A stretch of DNA of 64,000 nucleotides from Flaccisagitta enflata (GCA_965153355.1 OZ231128.1:28644001-28708000); one strand, 5' to 3'; shown: positions 36,633 to 47,079, counted from the stretch's first letter. The notes: generated from the letters alone by a model not told the origin. Numbers and translations: made by a program.

Positions 36633-37454
36633 ATTTTTCAGTTTGATTAACAAACAGAATTTAGGTACAATACCCGATATGGTCTTCTTCAATACGGACA
36701 TTTATGCCATTGCGAAAGATATGATGACAAAATGGATTCATGGATTTATCAATAAATGATATATATAAATGAATAAATAACTGAAACAAAAGAAAAAAAA
36801 ATCATAAAAAACATATGAATTATATCATGATACTATATCATTCTTACGCTGAATCAATAATAATGAAATTGCTAGAGAAAATTAGTGAATATCTGAAAAA
36901 TCCCCCAAACATACCAAAGTGAGGATTTTTTATCAATTATTATTAATATTAAATGTGAAAATTGATATTTTGCATTAATTTATCTTGGAAAGTGATCAGT
37001 ATACATTACCAAATAATATTAAAAACATTAATGACCATAAATAAATGGTTCATTTTTTGACCTTTGTGAATGGAATCTGCATGGCGGATCTTGCTCTGTG
37101 TCATACCCTGTTAAAGAAAATCGAAATGTACCCATTTTTTCTAACCTAGCGTTTTCAGTAAAGTAACATGTGTTCTTGTATGTCATCTTTTACCACATTT
37201 CTTGTATTGTACAGACTTGAATTTAGTGATATTTTACCTGTTTAAACATCTCTCTTTTCATAGAACAGGTGAATGACTGATTGCTTGACAAATAAATGAA
37301 AAAAAAAGAAGGACTGATCAATGATGAATGAATATGGAATTTTGAACTACAACAATAGGTATTGCAGGTACAATTTTAGAAAAAAAATCTTTCGGTTCGT
37401 TTACATGTAAATCTCAGGTTAGAATCAACCAATTATAAAAAAATTGGTGAGATA
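36633..37454. other. AT-rich, nothing recognised
   Basis: No exon or repeat member could be supported. Confidence 0.45.
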
Positions 37455-37682
37455 ATATAAGCCCTTCAAATTTGCAAGAGATCTACGCAAACCGCATCCC
37501 TCTAGCTCTATGCGTTTGAAAGTTTTTCAACTTTGATTCAAATACTTCCATTTCGCTTTTGCCATTTCTACAGAAATTCTAAATGAGATCACTTCACTGT
37601 TTTTTTTTTTCAATTTCTTCTTAACGCATTCAGCTAGACAGATGCAGTTTGCGTAGACTGCCTGCAAATTTGAAGGGTTTCA
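37455..37682. mobile_element. Small inverted-repeat element
   Basis: Arms at 37462-37520 and 37622-37680 (CCCTTCAAATTTGCAAG, CTACGCAAACCGCATC, CTAGCT.TATGCGTT and their inverse). About 225 bp. Confidence 0.65.
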
Positions 37683-37707
37683 TTTTGGTTGCCGATTCTT
37701 TTATGAT

Positions 37708-37896
37708 TTGATAAGTCTTTTGGAAGCTACGAGTGTAAATATAGCGGAAGAAGAGATAAAAGAAACTGTGAGAAATATCTGGAGACCCATCACTCCAGAA
37801 TATATCGTGAAGCTCTTTCTATGGCTTCCCCAACAAATGGCAGTTCTGATACAGCCAAAGGGAGCTCACACTAATTATTCATGGATTTGTAACTGA
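37708..37896 (+). pseudogene. Tc1/mariner-type transposase remnant, C-terminal end
   Basis: The frame EEEIKETVRNIWRPITPEYI, VKLFLWLPQQMAVLIQPKGA, HTNY resembles the C-terminus of Tc1-like (IS630/Tc1 superfamily) transposases, which typically read W..it.e...kl..smp.R..avi.akG..TkY. The DDE residues and DNA-binding domains would be upstream, where only a foldback element (37455-37682) is seen, so this is a truncated relic. It is the only transposase-like coding trace found; its relation to the TA MITEs is unproven. Confidence 0.5.
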
Positions 37897-38224
37897 TTTA
37901 TACCTGTTTCGTGCCATTAAATACCCTTTTACTACAGGGCGGAAGATTTTTTTATTCTGAGATAGTATTGAAAAGATGCTGCACATAAAAACGAGAAATC
38001 ATTAATTGTTCAAACCTAAACCAAACACAATTCAACAGTTAAATGAGCTGCCAGCGAAACCTGCCTGCTCATTCAATGCCGGAGAGGGCAGAAACTGATT
38101 TGAGACCACATAGTGCTAATCTATTCGAAAGGGGATGGAAATAAAGAAGTACAAATGGATTGTGTGTTCTAATGGACTGCAGCTACTGTGCAAGAGTGAT
38201 AATTCTTGTAATTGGACGAGTTGT

Positions 38225-38460
38225 TATGCTGATGATGCTTAGAAGGGCTATTTTGGTGCCTTAGGGGGTTGATGTAAGACGGGAAAGAGCTGATTTGAGG
38301 CCTAAGAGGTTTCATTTGAGACATAATTCCATACTCAATCCAAATCTTAGCCTCAAGGCCTCCATATTTGGAGTGGCGTGCTGGTATGGTTTCGATTGTC
38401 CATTCCTCTACTTTGCTCCATCCGTCGGTCCATCTTCCGTTTGTTCCAAAAAGCTCATGA
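38225..38460 (+). mobile_element. Degenerate family B fragment
   Basis: GAGCTGATTTGAGGCCTAAG and AATCTTAGCCTCAAGGCCTC-like units, TCCGTCGGTCCATC, and TTCCAAAAAGCTC at the right end. Confidence 0.4.
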
Positions 38461-38523
38461 TACTGATAGTGCTCCAGTTAAAGAATTGCCGCTCTGCTCT
38501 TTACTGAGTTTTGATTCTTTTTC

Positions 38524-38604
38524 TGTGTGTTTGTGTGTGTCTGTGTTTGTGTGTGTGTGTGTTTGTGTGCGTGCGTGCGTGCGTGTGTGTGTGTGTGTGT
38601 GTGT

Positions 38605-38662
<58 letters not shown>
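38524..38662 (+). repeat. (GT)n(CT)n compound microsatellite
   Basis: GT-rich from 38524, (CT)n from 38608. On the minus strand this reads (GA)n then (CA)n, the same order as the other compound arrays. Confidence 0.95.
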
Positions 38663-38663
<1 letters not shown>

Positions 38664-39030
38664 TAAAGAGCATGCGTTGTATTTCCGGTGCAGTATTATA
38701 TGAATAATCATAGTGTCGTTTAACGTCTGATGAAACCAGCGACGTGAAAACCGTTTCTTTAATTGACTTTTCGAAGCATGTCTCCAAACAAAGATGGAAG
38801 GTTTCCAGTGATGATTGTACCTCGTTTCATGACAAATAAAAAATTCGACCGTTGTTAACCGTATTAAAAGCTGACCCGTGAAAATGAAAACAATGCTGGA
38901 AAGGATGCACTTTCTTTCTTTTTACTGTAGGAGGAAGTGGTTTTTCTTACTGCTTTTGTCCAGATTTGTAAATTAAAGACAGAATAGAGAGAACCGTTAG
39001 CCATTTATGACGTCAACAAAGGACAGGGAC

Positions 39031-39033
<3 letters not shown>

Positions 39034-39126
<93 letters not shown>

Positions 39127-39185
39127 AAGATAATATGTGAAGAATCCTGTTGCACACGCCAAAGCAAAGGCAGAGAGATTGCAAG

Positions 39186-39263
<78 letters not shown>
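39034..39263 (+). repeat. Two (GA)n microsatellites
   Basis: 39034-39123 and 39190-39263, separated by 66 bp of unique sequence. Confidence 0.95.
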
Positions 39264-39266
<3 letters not shown>

Positions 39267-39308
39267 ACTGGTAATATTGCCCTCACTGAACGCTGTGACA
39301 CAGGCAAC

Positions 39309-39675
39309 GTTGCGAAGGCAACGACATCATTCGCTGATTGGTCGAAGTTCCATTCGATGTGACGTCATAACACCAAATACTTAAACGGAGGCGTGGCCAA
39401 CCCGCTCAACGGCTAAGCCACATCGCCATGCTTAGATGGAGGAATTGCAAGGAGAAGCTCTCCGATTGGTCCATATGACTAGTATCCTGGGCGATTGCGA
39501 CGACCTCATTGGTCAGAAATGAGATTATTCGACGTGATCACGTGAAGGACGAAACTCACACGCAGTTTTGTAGTTAGTTCGAGGGAATGCTTGAAAGAAA
39601 GGACCCTTCGGACCGACGCTGCGACCGTGAGAGAGTACATCAAAGATGGCGCTATGGCCTGTGGAGTCGCATTGG
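39309..39675 (+). promoter_or_regulatory. Promoter-like block: X-box-like, CRE and four CCAAT boxes
   Basis: GTTGCGAAGGCAAC at 39309-39322 is close to the RFX X-box palindrome (GTTGCCATGGCAAC). TGACGTCA at 39360-39367 is a perfect CRE. ATTGG (inverted CCAAT) occurs at 39337, 39465, 39508 and 39671. The block is CpG-containing, unlike its flanks. A start codon in good context (AAAGATGGCG) lies just downstream near 39644. The CRE and CCAAT boxes are visible directly; their function, direction and target gene are inferred. Confidence 0.5.
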
Positions 39676-39699
39676 CCATATGAATCGTGTTTGTAACTC

Positions 39700-39721
39700 T
39701 TCGTCGTCGTCGTCGTCGTCG

Positions 39722-39779
<58 letters not shown>

Positions 39780-39835
39780 GGATATCATTTTGTTATTGTT
39801 GATATTTCTTTGTTATTGTTGTTTCCGTCTTTTGT

Positions 39836-39891
<56 letters not shown>

Positions 39892-39900
39892 GCTGTTGCT
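39700..39900 (+). repeat. (CGT)n and (GTT)n arrays
   Basis: CGT at 39703-39720 passes into GTT at 39720-39778; a second (GTT)n is at 39836-39900. Confidence 0.95.
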
Positions 39901-40394
39901 GTTCAAACATTCTGCCCAAGGATTATTGGATTCGACTATATCTAGCAACTAGCTAAGATTGTATTCATTTTCTTTTTGATGGATTTGTAATTTTTTTTCT
40001 TATTGTGCCAATCATTTCTGTCTATTTCATCCCCCCCCCTTGCCATCTTAGACCAGACACATGTCAAATTTAATTCATTCTCTCCCTCTCCCTCCTCACG
40101 TCGAATTCCACATTACTCGCGTTGCCCTTTTATTGTACTTTTCATCGGTATCTAATAAAGACGATCTCTATCTCTGGCCTTGAACCAACTGACCCTGTAG
40201 ATGATGATGCCACTCTCCTTTTCCTTCTCCATCTCACAGTCACAAGAGGTGAACTGTTTTTTTCTGTTTCTCAGTCTTAAAGGGTCAAGAGATTATGACC
40301 TTTGTCCATTCATTGATCGTACTATTTGTCCGTCGATTGGTCCATCTGTCAGTCCGTCCATCCGTCAGTCACATTTTTGAATTACCATTGTTTT

Positions 40395-40778
40395 TAGTTG
40401 CGGACATGCTACTCTATAAGGAGCTTTGTCTGTTCGTCCTTCTGTCCGTCTGTCTGTCCGTCAGTTCGACCATAACGCATGAGTCGAAAAGTGGAAACAC
40501 GAGCGTTTTCTTTTTTTAGTCGCGGACTAGCGACTCTATAAGAGGCTTTGTCCGTCCGTCCGTCCGTTGGTCGGTTGGTCGGTCGGTTGGTCGGTCCGTG
40601 GTGATCGAGTCGAAAAGTGGGAAAACACGCATTTCCGCCCCTGCCCACCCGTCCGCGACTGGTATTGGCCGTGTATCCGGCCTTGTTTTGTATGTGTGTT
40701 GGTTCGGGGGGCATGGGGTGTGGATGGGAGTGCCCCTGCCCACCCCTCCGCAACGAAATTGTGTTGTTTTGGGCTTGT
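40395..40778 (-). mobile_element. Family A host element, split by another family A element
   Basis: 3' hairpin at 40396-40413 (AGTTGCGGAC/ATGCTACT) and GTCC units to about 40465, GAGTCGAAAAGTGG; then after the guest, CCCCTGCCCACCCCTCCGCAAC and an end GGGCTTGT at 40778. The tag GTTGCGGA (reverse complement of 40747-40754) matches the arm at 40397-40404 exactly, although a guest with a different tag pair lies between them. Confidence 0.75.
40517..40687 (-). mobile_element. Family A guest element inside the host
   Basis: Complete copy: hairpin AGTCGC/GCGACT at 40518-40535, CTATAAGAGGCTTTG, TCCG/GGTC core, GTGATCGAGTCGAAAAGTGG, CCCCTGCCCACCC and ATCCGGCCTTGTT. The tag AGTCGCGGAC (reverse complement of 40651-40660) matches the arm at 40518-40527 at all 10 positions. 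It is inserted in a T-rich site of the host. Confidence 0.8.
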
Positions 40779-41175
40779 CAAAATCGTCAAATGACCCGAT
40801 TGTTCTGCCCCAACTCTTGCCCCAAAGTCATTTTTGTTACTTCTTTGCGCTTCTTGTCCGGATTGAATTACAGTATTAGAAATATCAAGGCTGTTTATTC
40901 ATCAGTGCCATTGCCCTAATTTAGGTTTTACAAGTAATTCGAATCGCGCTTGAAATTATTTTCGGAACGAAACGACGGATAATTGCGGCTCATTGAGTGT
41001 GCGGAAAGGCCCGAAAAATCGATCAAAACTGTAAAATCATCCTAAATAAAATATGCGTCCGGAAGATTTTTTTGTGCTCTTTTCGATGGTGCGCTTTTCA
41101 AAAATTTTCGACGTCGGGAAGTATCATTTTTAATTCAATCTTGCTTTCTTTTCCTTCTTACGCCTTCCTGTCAAG

Positions 41176-41287
41176 TCTACCCGTTTTCTTGCACCGCGCA
41201 CCCGACGACCCCAAACGAGAGCTTTTTCAATCACTTTTCAGATTTTTTTTTCTCCTTGACAGAGTTTGTCAGGAAGCGATTTTGTAA
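41176..41287 (+). CDS. Possible terminal exon, unrecognised plus-strand gene
   Basis: A long pyrimidine tract ends CTGTCAAG|T, then LPVFLHRAPDDPKRELFQSL and FRFFFLLDRVCQEAIL run to TAA. The acceptor is strong and the composition protein-like (charged, then aromatic/hydrophobic). It could be the last exon of the gene served by the promoter-like block at 39309. Intermediate exons were not found. Confidence 0.4.
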
Positions 41288-41443
41288 AACCAAAAGTAAC
41301 CGGTATTGTGATTTTTTTCATCTCCGTTCTTCAGCCGTGTTTTTTGTTTTCGTTCAACGTCATTGCTTGCAATCTAACGAAATTTCCTCGATTGCCAGTT
41401 ACCAAATATCATTCATGCAGCTTTAAGTCATGGCAGGAAATAC

Positions 41444-41445
41444 GT

Positions 41446-41528
<83 letters not shown>

Positions 41529-41580
41529 GAAAAGAAAGAAGAATGAATGAATGAATGAATGAATGAATGAATGAATGAAT
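41444..41580 (+). repeat. (GA)n then (GAAT)n
   Basis: GA dinucleotides at 41444-41530, then GAAT tetranucleotides to 41580. Confidence 0.95.
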
Positions 41581-41599
41581 GACATACAGAGAGAAAAAA

Positions 41600-42060
41600 A
41601 GCTGGAACATTACTGCGAGTTGGAACATTACTGCGAGTCGGAACGTTACTGCGAGTCGGAACGTTACTGCGAGTCGGAACGTTACTGCGAGTCGGAACGT
41701 TACTGCGAGTCGGAACGTTACTGCGAGTCGGAACGTTACTGCGAGTCGGAACGTTACTGCGAGTCGGAACGTTACTGCGAGTCGGAACGTTACTGCGAGT
41801 CGGAACGTTACTGCGAGTCGGAACGTTACTGCGAGTCGGAACGTTACTGCGAGTCGGAACGTTACTGCGAGTCGGAACATTACTGCGAGTCGGAACGTTA
41901 CTGCGAGTCGGAACGTTACTGCGAGTCGGAACGTTACTGCGAGTCGGAACGTTACTGCGAGTCGGAACGTTACTGCGAGTCGGAACGTTACTGCGAGTCG
42001 GAACGTTACTGCGAGTCGGAACATTACTGCGAGTCAGGACAATAACGCGAGTCGGAACAT
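41600..42060 (+). repeat. 18-bp minisatellite, about 24 units
   Basis: Unit GAGTCGGAACGTTACTGC. Units are nearly identical in the middle and diverge at the ends (GAACATT variants at 41606, 41624, 41876 and 42022). Since 18 is a multiple of 3, several frames on both strands stay open (SERYCE repeats on plus, FRLAVT repeats on minus). I treat it as a non-coding tandem repeat. Confidence 0.97.
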
Positions 42061-43184
42061 TTCCTTTGTTGAGTTAGAAAGTTTTACTAGTTAGAATATT
42101 TCAGTTTTTACATTCTGCGCGTCAGACCAAGAGTTAGAGCATTTAATTTGAATGCAAGGAACCAGGTGAATGAAACGATTAAAGTGAATGAAGTGATGAG
42201 AGCGAATGAAATGATTAAAGTGAGTGAAATGATTAAAGTGAATGAAATGAATGAAAATAATAAAATGAATAGCTGATTGAAAAAGAGTTTCGAAATGCAA
42301 AAAATGCATTAAAACCTCATGAAAGGACTTGGTGAAGGACTAACGGACAGACATATCAACCGACTGGCTGACCAATTACCTTTGTCGTCATGCACACAAG
42401 TAAGAATTGCGGGTGCAACTGAAAGTGATTCACCAAAGCGGTAAAATGAAACATGAAAATCGCAGTCATTGAAGATAGCTACCGTTTTCCTTCTTTTGGC
42501 ACAATTTTGGGCAGCCCCCTGGGGATCCTAGATTAAAAGTTACCATTTTTCATAATCAGCTGAAGAATATCTTTAGAACTAGACCAATCCCAGGTTTGTA
42601 GCTCAATTCGTTTAGAAGTTATAAAGAAAACAAGACAGCTTCTCCGAACGACTATAAACTGTCCATTCTTTCCTTGACACATTTGCCTTCATTTTGGTAT
42701 ATCTCTTAAACAAATTGAGCTAGCAACCTCCGGTTAGGCTTAAATCAAAGCAATTTTACATAGCTTTCAGCCAAATACAACAAATGACTACTGGGATTGA
42801 TAGATAATGGCTGGTAAGGAAAAATAAGCCAGAAAAAGGAGGCCTCAAAACTGCTCGGAATTAAGCGCCTAATTTTCATTCATACTAAACAGTTAGAAGT
42901 TGATTTTTTTGCCATGAAATGTCCAAATCCTTTGTTTTTACACCCGTCGGCACCAATATAATGAGAAAACATGGACGGCAGAGAGTTGCCAAGATCCTGA
43001 AAAAAACACTTTCCATACCTACCTAATTCAATTCATCTGACCCGCTCGGTTGTTCTCCACCGCTCTGAATCGCTTTAACCCCCCATTTCAAAGCCCGAGG
43101 CTGTTTAAAACTATTTCATCAACACTGTCGATTTACTGAGTGCTGCAGCTAGGGATCGACCCCGCCCCATATTCTTCTCCTTTT
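42061..43184. other. Non-coding, with (TGAA)-like and element fragments
   Basis: 42165-42260 has degenerate TGAAATGATTAAAG repeats. 42585-42720 contains the motif ACCAATCCCAGGTTTGTAGC, with a diverged inverse near 42700-42740. This motif recurs in MITE-like elements elsewhere in the window. Confidence 0.5.
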
Positions 43185-43420
43185 TCAAAAGTCGTCATTG
43201 TTCTTTTTCTTCTTGTCCTTGATGTTGGGTTTGGCGTTGGGCCAACCGTCGACGGTGCGGTTGACTTTATCCTTTTCCTCCTTGGGCAAGAAGAGTTCCA
43301 CTTCCTTGAATCCTCTTTGGTCTCGCGGGTTTTCAAAGGAAGTCATGTATTCGCGCGGAAAATAATTACGACAAATGTTCATCGCCTTTGGACGAGCCAA
43401 TTCCGCCAAACGAGAAGAAT
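43185..43420 (-). CDS. Seven-exon gene, exon 7 (C-terminus)
   Basis: Acceptor CACTTCATGCTAG|AT; phase 1 join gives D. Then SSRLAELARPKAMNICRNYF, PREYMTSFENPRDQRGFKEV, ELFLPKEEKDKVNRTVDGWP, and a basic tail (KPNIKDKKKKNNDDF) to TGA. RLAELARPK resembles the core of THEG-type repeats (sRieeLakPK), found in testis/sperm-flagellum proteins; one motif is not enough for a family call. Confidence 0.75.
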
Positions 43421-43579
43421 CTAGCATGAAGTGATTTGAGTTGGAAATTACTACGAAAGTGTGAAACGTTTATTGTTTGTTATTGCTTCTCTCCATTGCT
43501 TTCCATCCTTCTTCCTTAAAGCCTTTTTTTTTTTATGTTTTTCTCCACTTTCATTTCATCTACTATATCTACATCTATA

Positions 43580-43800
43580 TCTTCTTTTTCTTTTTCTTTT
43601 TCTTTTTCTTCTTCATCTTCTTCTTCTTTTTCTTCATCATCTTCTTCTTCTTTTTTCTTCTTCTTCTTCTTCTTCTTCTTTATCTTCTTCTTCTTCTTCT
43701 TCTTCTTCTTCTTCTTCTTCTTCTTCTTCATCGTCTTCCTTCTTTCTTCTTTCTTCTTTCTTCTTTCTTCTTTCTTCTTCTTCTTCTTCATCTTTATCTT
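43580..43800 (+). repeat. (CTT)n / (TTTTTC)n array in intron 6
   Basis: Pyrimidine-rich on plus, hence purine-rich in the sense of the minus-strand gene. Interrupted by CATCTT units. Confidence 0.95.
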
Positions 43801-43867
43801 CTTTTTTACATCTTGTCTTTCTCTTTCTACCCCTCAAAAATCGTGCACATCCCGGCAGGTGTCTCAC

Positions 43868-44247
43868 CGACGGGTCCGGTGATGGCTGGTTTGTCACTCT
43901 GCAACTCTTTGGCTATTCCTCGGGCGACGCCTCGATCCCGATTGGGCACCGCTGGCGCGTGACGCCTTCTACCATCATCGTGAGCGCCCCCTGCGTTGCC
44001 ACCACCACCACCACCTGGCGGCCTCGGTTTCCGCGCGTAGTAAGGCACGGATTTGTTGAGACGGAATTCGGCTCTCGTGTAGAGGTCGTTGTACTTGAAA
44101 GGTTCGTGTCTCCGTTGCGCCATTCGTTGCTGCAAGTCCTTTTGCTGCTTCCGCGGGACGAGGCCTTGACCGATGGTCGGTGGCGCGGTTGGCGTTGGCA
44201 CGTTGGCGTACCAAACCGAGGCGGCTTCCGGTTCTTTATGCACGTAA
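43868..44247 (-). CDS. Seven-exon gene, exon 6
   Basis: Acceptor CGAAAAAAAG|T with seven A before the AG and a C15 run further upstream. The single T completes Gly with GG from exon 5. Reads YVHKEPEAASVWYANVPTPT, APPTIGQGLVPRKQQKDLQQ, then RHEPFKYNDLYTRAEFRLNK, a Gly run of six and a basic segment, ending KPAITGPV. Donor GTCG|GTGAGA, phase 1. The frame runs on past this donor to an alternative (GAGGG|GTAGAA), but only the first fits exon 7 in phase. Confidence 0.75.
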
Positions 44248-44410
44248 CTTTTTTTCGAGGTGGGGGGGGGGGGGGGTTGGTCGGGATAGAAATGAGAGAA
44301 GACCGAGGCTGGGACGTCAGTATGATTTTGCCGCCTTCCTAATCCGTATGTCCGTTAGTTTGAAATTTGTCTGCCTGCCTTCCTGGTCCTGACATAAAGT
44401 CAGAGCGCTG

Positions 44411-44498
44411 TCGGGTGCGCAGTAAACCCCAGTAAGAGCTCCTAAGGCTCTTGTCCTTATTCTAGTTTTTTGATTGCAATGTAATGTTGTCCTACTCA
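44411..44498 (+). repeat. Family G repeat copy in intron 5
   Basis: Matches 5274-5366 block by block. It lies 12-15 bp downstream of the exon 5 donor of the minus-strand gene, inside the intron. Confidence 0.75.
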
Positions 44499-44510
44499 TC
44501 TAGTATGTAC

Positions 44511-44884
44511 CCGAGACAGCGTCCGTATCCTGGATCTCGGTGGTTGACGCATCCGTAGCATTTGTGTCTCAACTTGTCCAAATTGTCTTTGATGGCGATG
44601 GAATAGACGGTCTCCCGTTTGGGAACTTCCGAGTCCCAATCTTTAAGACTTTTGGCAAAGTTGGCGTCGGGAATGAAGCGTCTTCTGACTTTGGCGCCGG
44701 ATTCGATCCAAAGCGGCGGAAATGCGACCAACTTGGATTTATCCCAACGCCGGTCGATCATACCGCTGGCGTCGATGCCTACGCCACCGACGCCACCGGC
44801 CACAGACAATCCGTCAAGGTCCACGTTGTTCAGTTCGGCCACCGCGTTTTCGATGCCAATCAATGAGCCTAATTCCGCGTTGGC
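44511..44884 (-). CDS. Seven-exon gene, exon 5
   Basis: Acceptor of 11 A plus G (AAAAAAAAG|GCC). Phase 0, matching exon 4. Reads ANAELGSLIGIENAVAELNN, VDLDGLSVAGGVGGVGIDAS, then WDKSKLVAFPPLWIESGAKV, RRRFIPDANFAKSLKDWDSE, and NLDKLRHKCYGCVNHRDPGY GRCL. Two Cys lie close together (KCYGC) with a third nearby, which could bind metal, but no known zinc-binding pattern is complete. Donor CTCGG|GTACAT, phase 2. Exon 5 is the most conserved-looking part of the protein. Confidence 0.75.
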
Positions 44885-45389
44885 CTTTTTTTTTTTGTAA
44901 AGTCAATGAGTGAGAAAATGTTCGATGAGAAAGTCAACTAAAGCCAAGGGCAGAATGAAATTCAAAAGGCCCTCCTAAAAGATTTTGTAAGTTGGTTAGG
45001 AATGTGGGGGGGGGGGGTGGAAACCAAGGGGGAAAAATCAAGAGGAATTGACGCCGACAGTCAAAGCGAGGCACGAAAAGTAAAGTACTTTGACTACTTA
45101 GAGGGGCTAGCAAATTGATTTGTTATGAGCAAATCTTTTTACAGCCAATATGAAACATGAAAGGAAACTTGTTATTTGGCATATTCTCGTTGGAACGTCA
45201 ACTGTAATTCATCACTATAACCACCATTTCGACAATTTCAACCCCCACATCTACCTGAATTTCCTTTCTAACGAACCAATTTCTACTTCATAACAAAATA
45301 ACACAGTAGCTAATGAGAGTGTCTCAGTTTTGTCCCGGGTACGATTGCTTCCTTTTCTTTTAATTTTCCGAAATTACTTCCGGAGAGAA

Positions 45390-45532
45390 GGCAATCAAAG
45401 AGGAAATGAAAAGACAACAGAAGTTAGAGACTAGAGAGGTCCTCATCTTGGATGCGCCTAGGGACTACCCCCCCCCCCCCCCCATAGGGTCGTGGGGGAA
45501 AACGGAATTCGACACGACGAATATGCTCTCTC
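45390..45532 (+). CDS. Possible plus-strand exon inside intron 4 of the minus-strand gene
   Basis: After CCGGAGAG| the frame reads KAIKEEMKRQQKLETREVLI, LDAPRDYPPPPPIGSWGKTE, FDTTNM, then enters a (CT)n tract. A C15 run codes for the prolines in frame. Good composition but no clear donor. It may belong with the candidate at 47080-47270. Confidence 0.3.
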
Positions 45533-45837
45533 TCTCTCTCTCTCTCTCTCAAGAAAGAAAAACAGAAAGAGAGAAAGAAACACACATAAAAAATAAACAA
45601 GTAAACAAACAAAGAATGAAATAAACAAAAGAAATAACAAAGGGAGTAAAGAAAGAAAAAAAAACTAACGGAGGAATCCCAATGAACGTAGAAAGGAGAA
45701 AAAGCGTCTGAGCCCAAACCATCCCCTTTCCCTTCTCTGAGGGGAAAAACTTGGTTTCGCCGAAAAATCGGTTGATAAAAAAAGGGAGATGAAATTGCCG
45801 TCCAGGCCAGTCAAAGTGATTGGAAGGAGATTCCCTT

Positions 45838-46437
45838 TTTGGGCAGCGGCCCCAAAGGGCCGATGTCCTGTAGGACACAGGGGTGAATTTCCTTACGTCC
45901 GTCCGTCCGTCCGTTGTACGTACGTCCCCCCCTCAGAAGCTTCTCAAGCCTCTCAGGCCTCAAATCCAGCCTCTCAGGCCTCAAATCTGGCCTCTCAGGC
46001 CTCAAATCTGGCCTCTCAAGCCTCAAATCTAGCCTCTCAGGCCTCAAATCCAGCCTCTCAGGCCTCAAATCCAGCCTCTCAGGCCTCAAATCTAGCCTCT
46101 CAGGCCTCAAATCCAGCCTCTCAGGCCTCAAATCCAGCCTCTCATGCCCCAAATCCAGCCTCTTGGGCCTCAAATCCAGCCTCTTGGGCCTAAATCCAGC
46201 CTCTCAGGCCTCAAATTCCCATTGAATATGGTACTAATGAAACAAAAATGCAAAATTTAAATGAATATCATAATATTTTCTTAAATATGCCCTCTCAGGA
46301 CCTTTAGAAATTCACCCCTGTGTCCTACAGGACATCGGCCCTTTGGGGCCGCTGCCCTGCTCTCACTCCACTTCTTCAGCTAATCACTCCAAGCAGGGCA
46401 TCGGGTACCGCTGACCATGTGCGATCCTTGGATGACT
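45838..46437 (+). mobile_element. Family B element, best-preserved copy
   Basis: GGGCAGCGGCCCCAAAGGGC.. left repeat at 45841-45900, GTCC units, about twelve units of CTCAGGCCTCAAATCCAGCC (21-22 bp; 45945-46220), the inverted repeat GAAATTCACCCCTGTGTCCT.. at 46308-46362, then the CCCTGCT/AGCAGGG hairpin end and GATCCTTGGATGACTTG. Confidence 0.75.
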
Positions 46438-46440
46438 TGT

Positions 46441-46710
46441 TAGTCACGTGCACGCGACTCAATAACCCGCATTGTCCGTCCATCCGTTGGTTGAGAGCAG
46501 ACTTTAGGCCTGAGAGGGCAGATTTCAGGTCTAATAGGGCAGATTTCAGGACTGAGAGGGCGGATTTCAGGACTGAGAGGGCAGATTTCAGGCCTCAGCG
46601 GGCCTGGGGGTGGGGGACGAACAAACAAACAAACGGACGGACAAACGAATGAAAGTCCCCCTGTGTTCCACAGGACTTTGTTCCCTTCGGGGCCGCTGCC
46701 CAAAAAAGGA
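46441..46710. mobile_element. Chimeric family A end and family B end
   Basis: Left: family A hairpin AGTCACGTGCACGCGACT at 46442-46459 and GTCCGTCCATCC. Right: family B core (GGGCAGATTTCAGGACTGAG) and end GGGGCCGCTGCCCAAAAAAG. No family A 5' end and no family B outer end are present. Confidence 0.55.
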
Positions 46711-47079
46711 GCCAATTGGGCCCTGATAAAATCTGCCTCCACTTTTCTCAGGTTCAGCCGTTTTCAAGCGCTTTCGACTCAACCGGGAAAAGGAAACGAC
46801 ACACAACCAGCAGAAGGGGAAAGAGATAGAGAGACAGACAAACAGACACACAAACAGACAAATGAACAGACATGATGACAATGTCACCGAATTCTGATCC
46901 CTGAAAGAATGAAGGACAAACAGAAAGACAGATAGAACAAACAGACGAAAAGACAGAAAGAAAAATATTCATGGTTCATACACGGAAACAGAAACATATA
47001 CATTTGAATTTGTTTAAAATACACAGATAAAATCAGGCAAACAGACAGAGGTACAGACTGACAGACAGATAGAAAAGAG

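Noticed and set aside
41428-42094. Long ORFs with SERYCE or FRLAVT repeats as an antifreeze- or silk-like protein
   Set aside because: The unit is 18 bp, so frames stay open by arithmetic on both strands. There is no start signal, signal peptide or unique flanking coding sequence.
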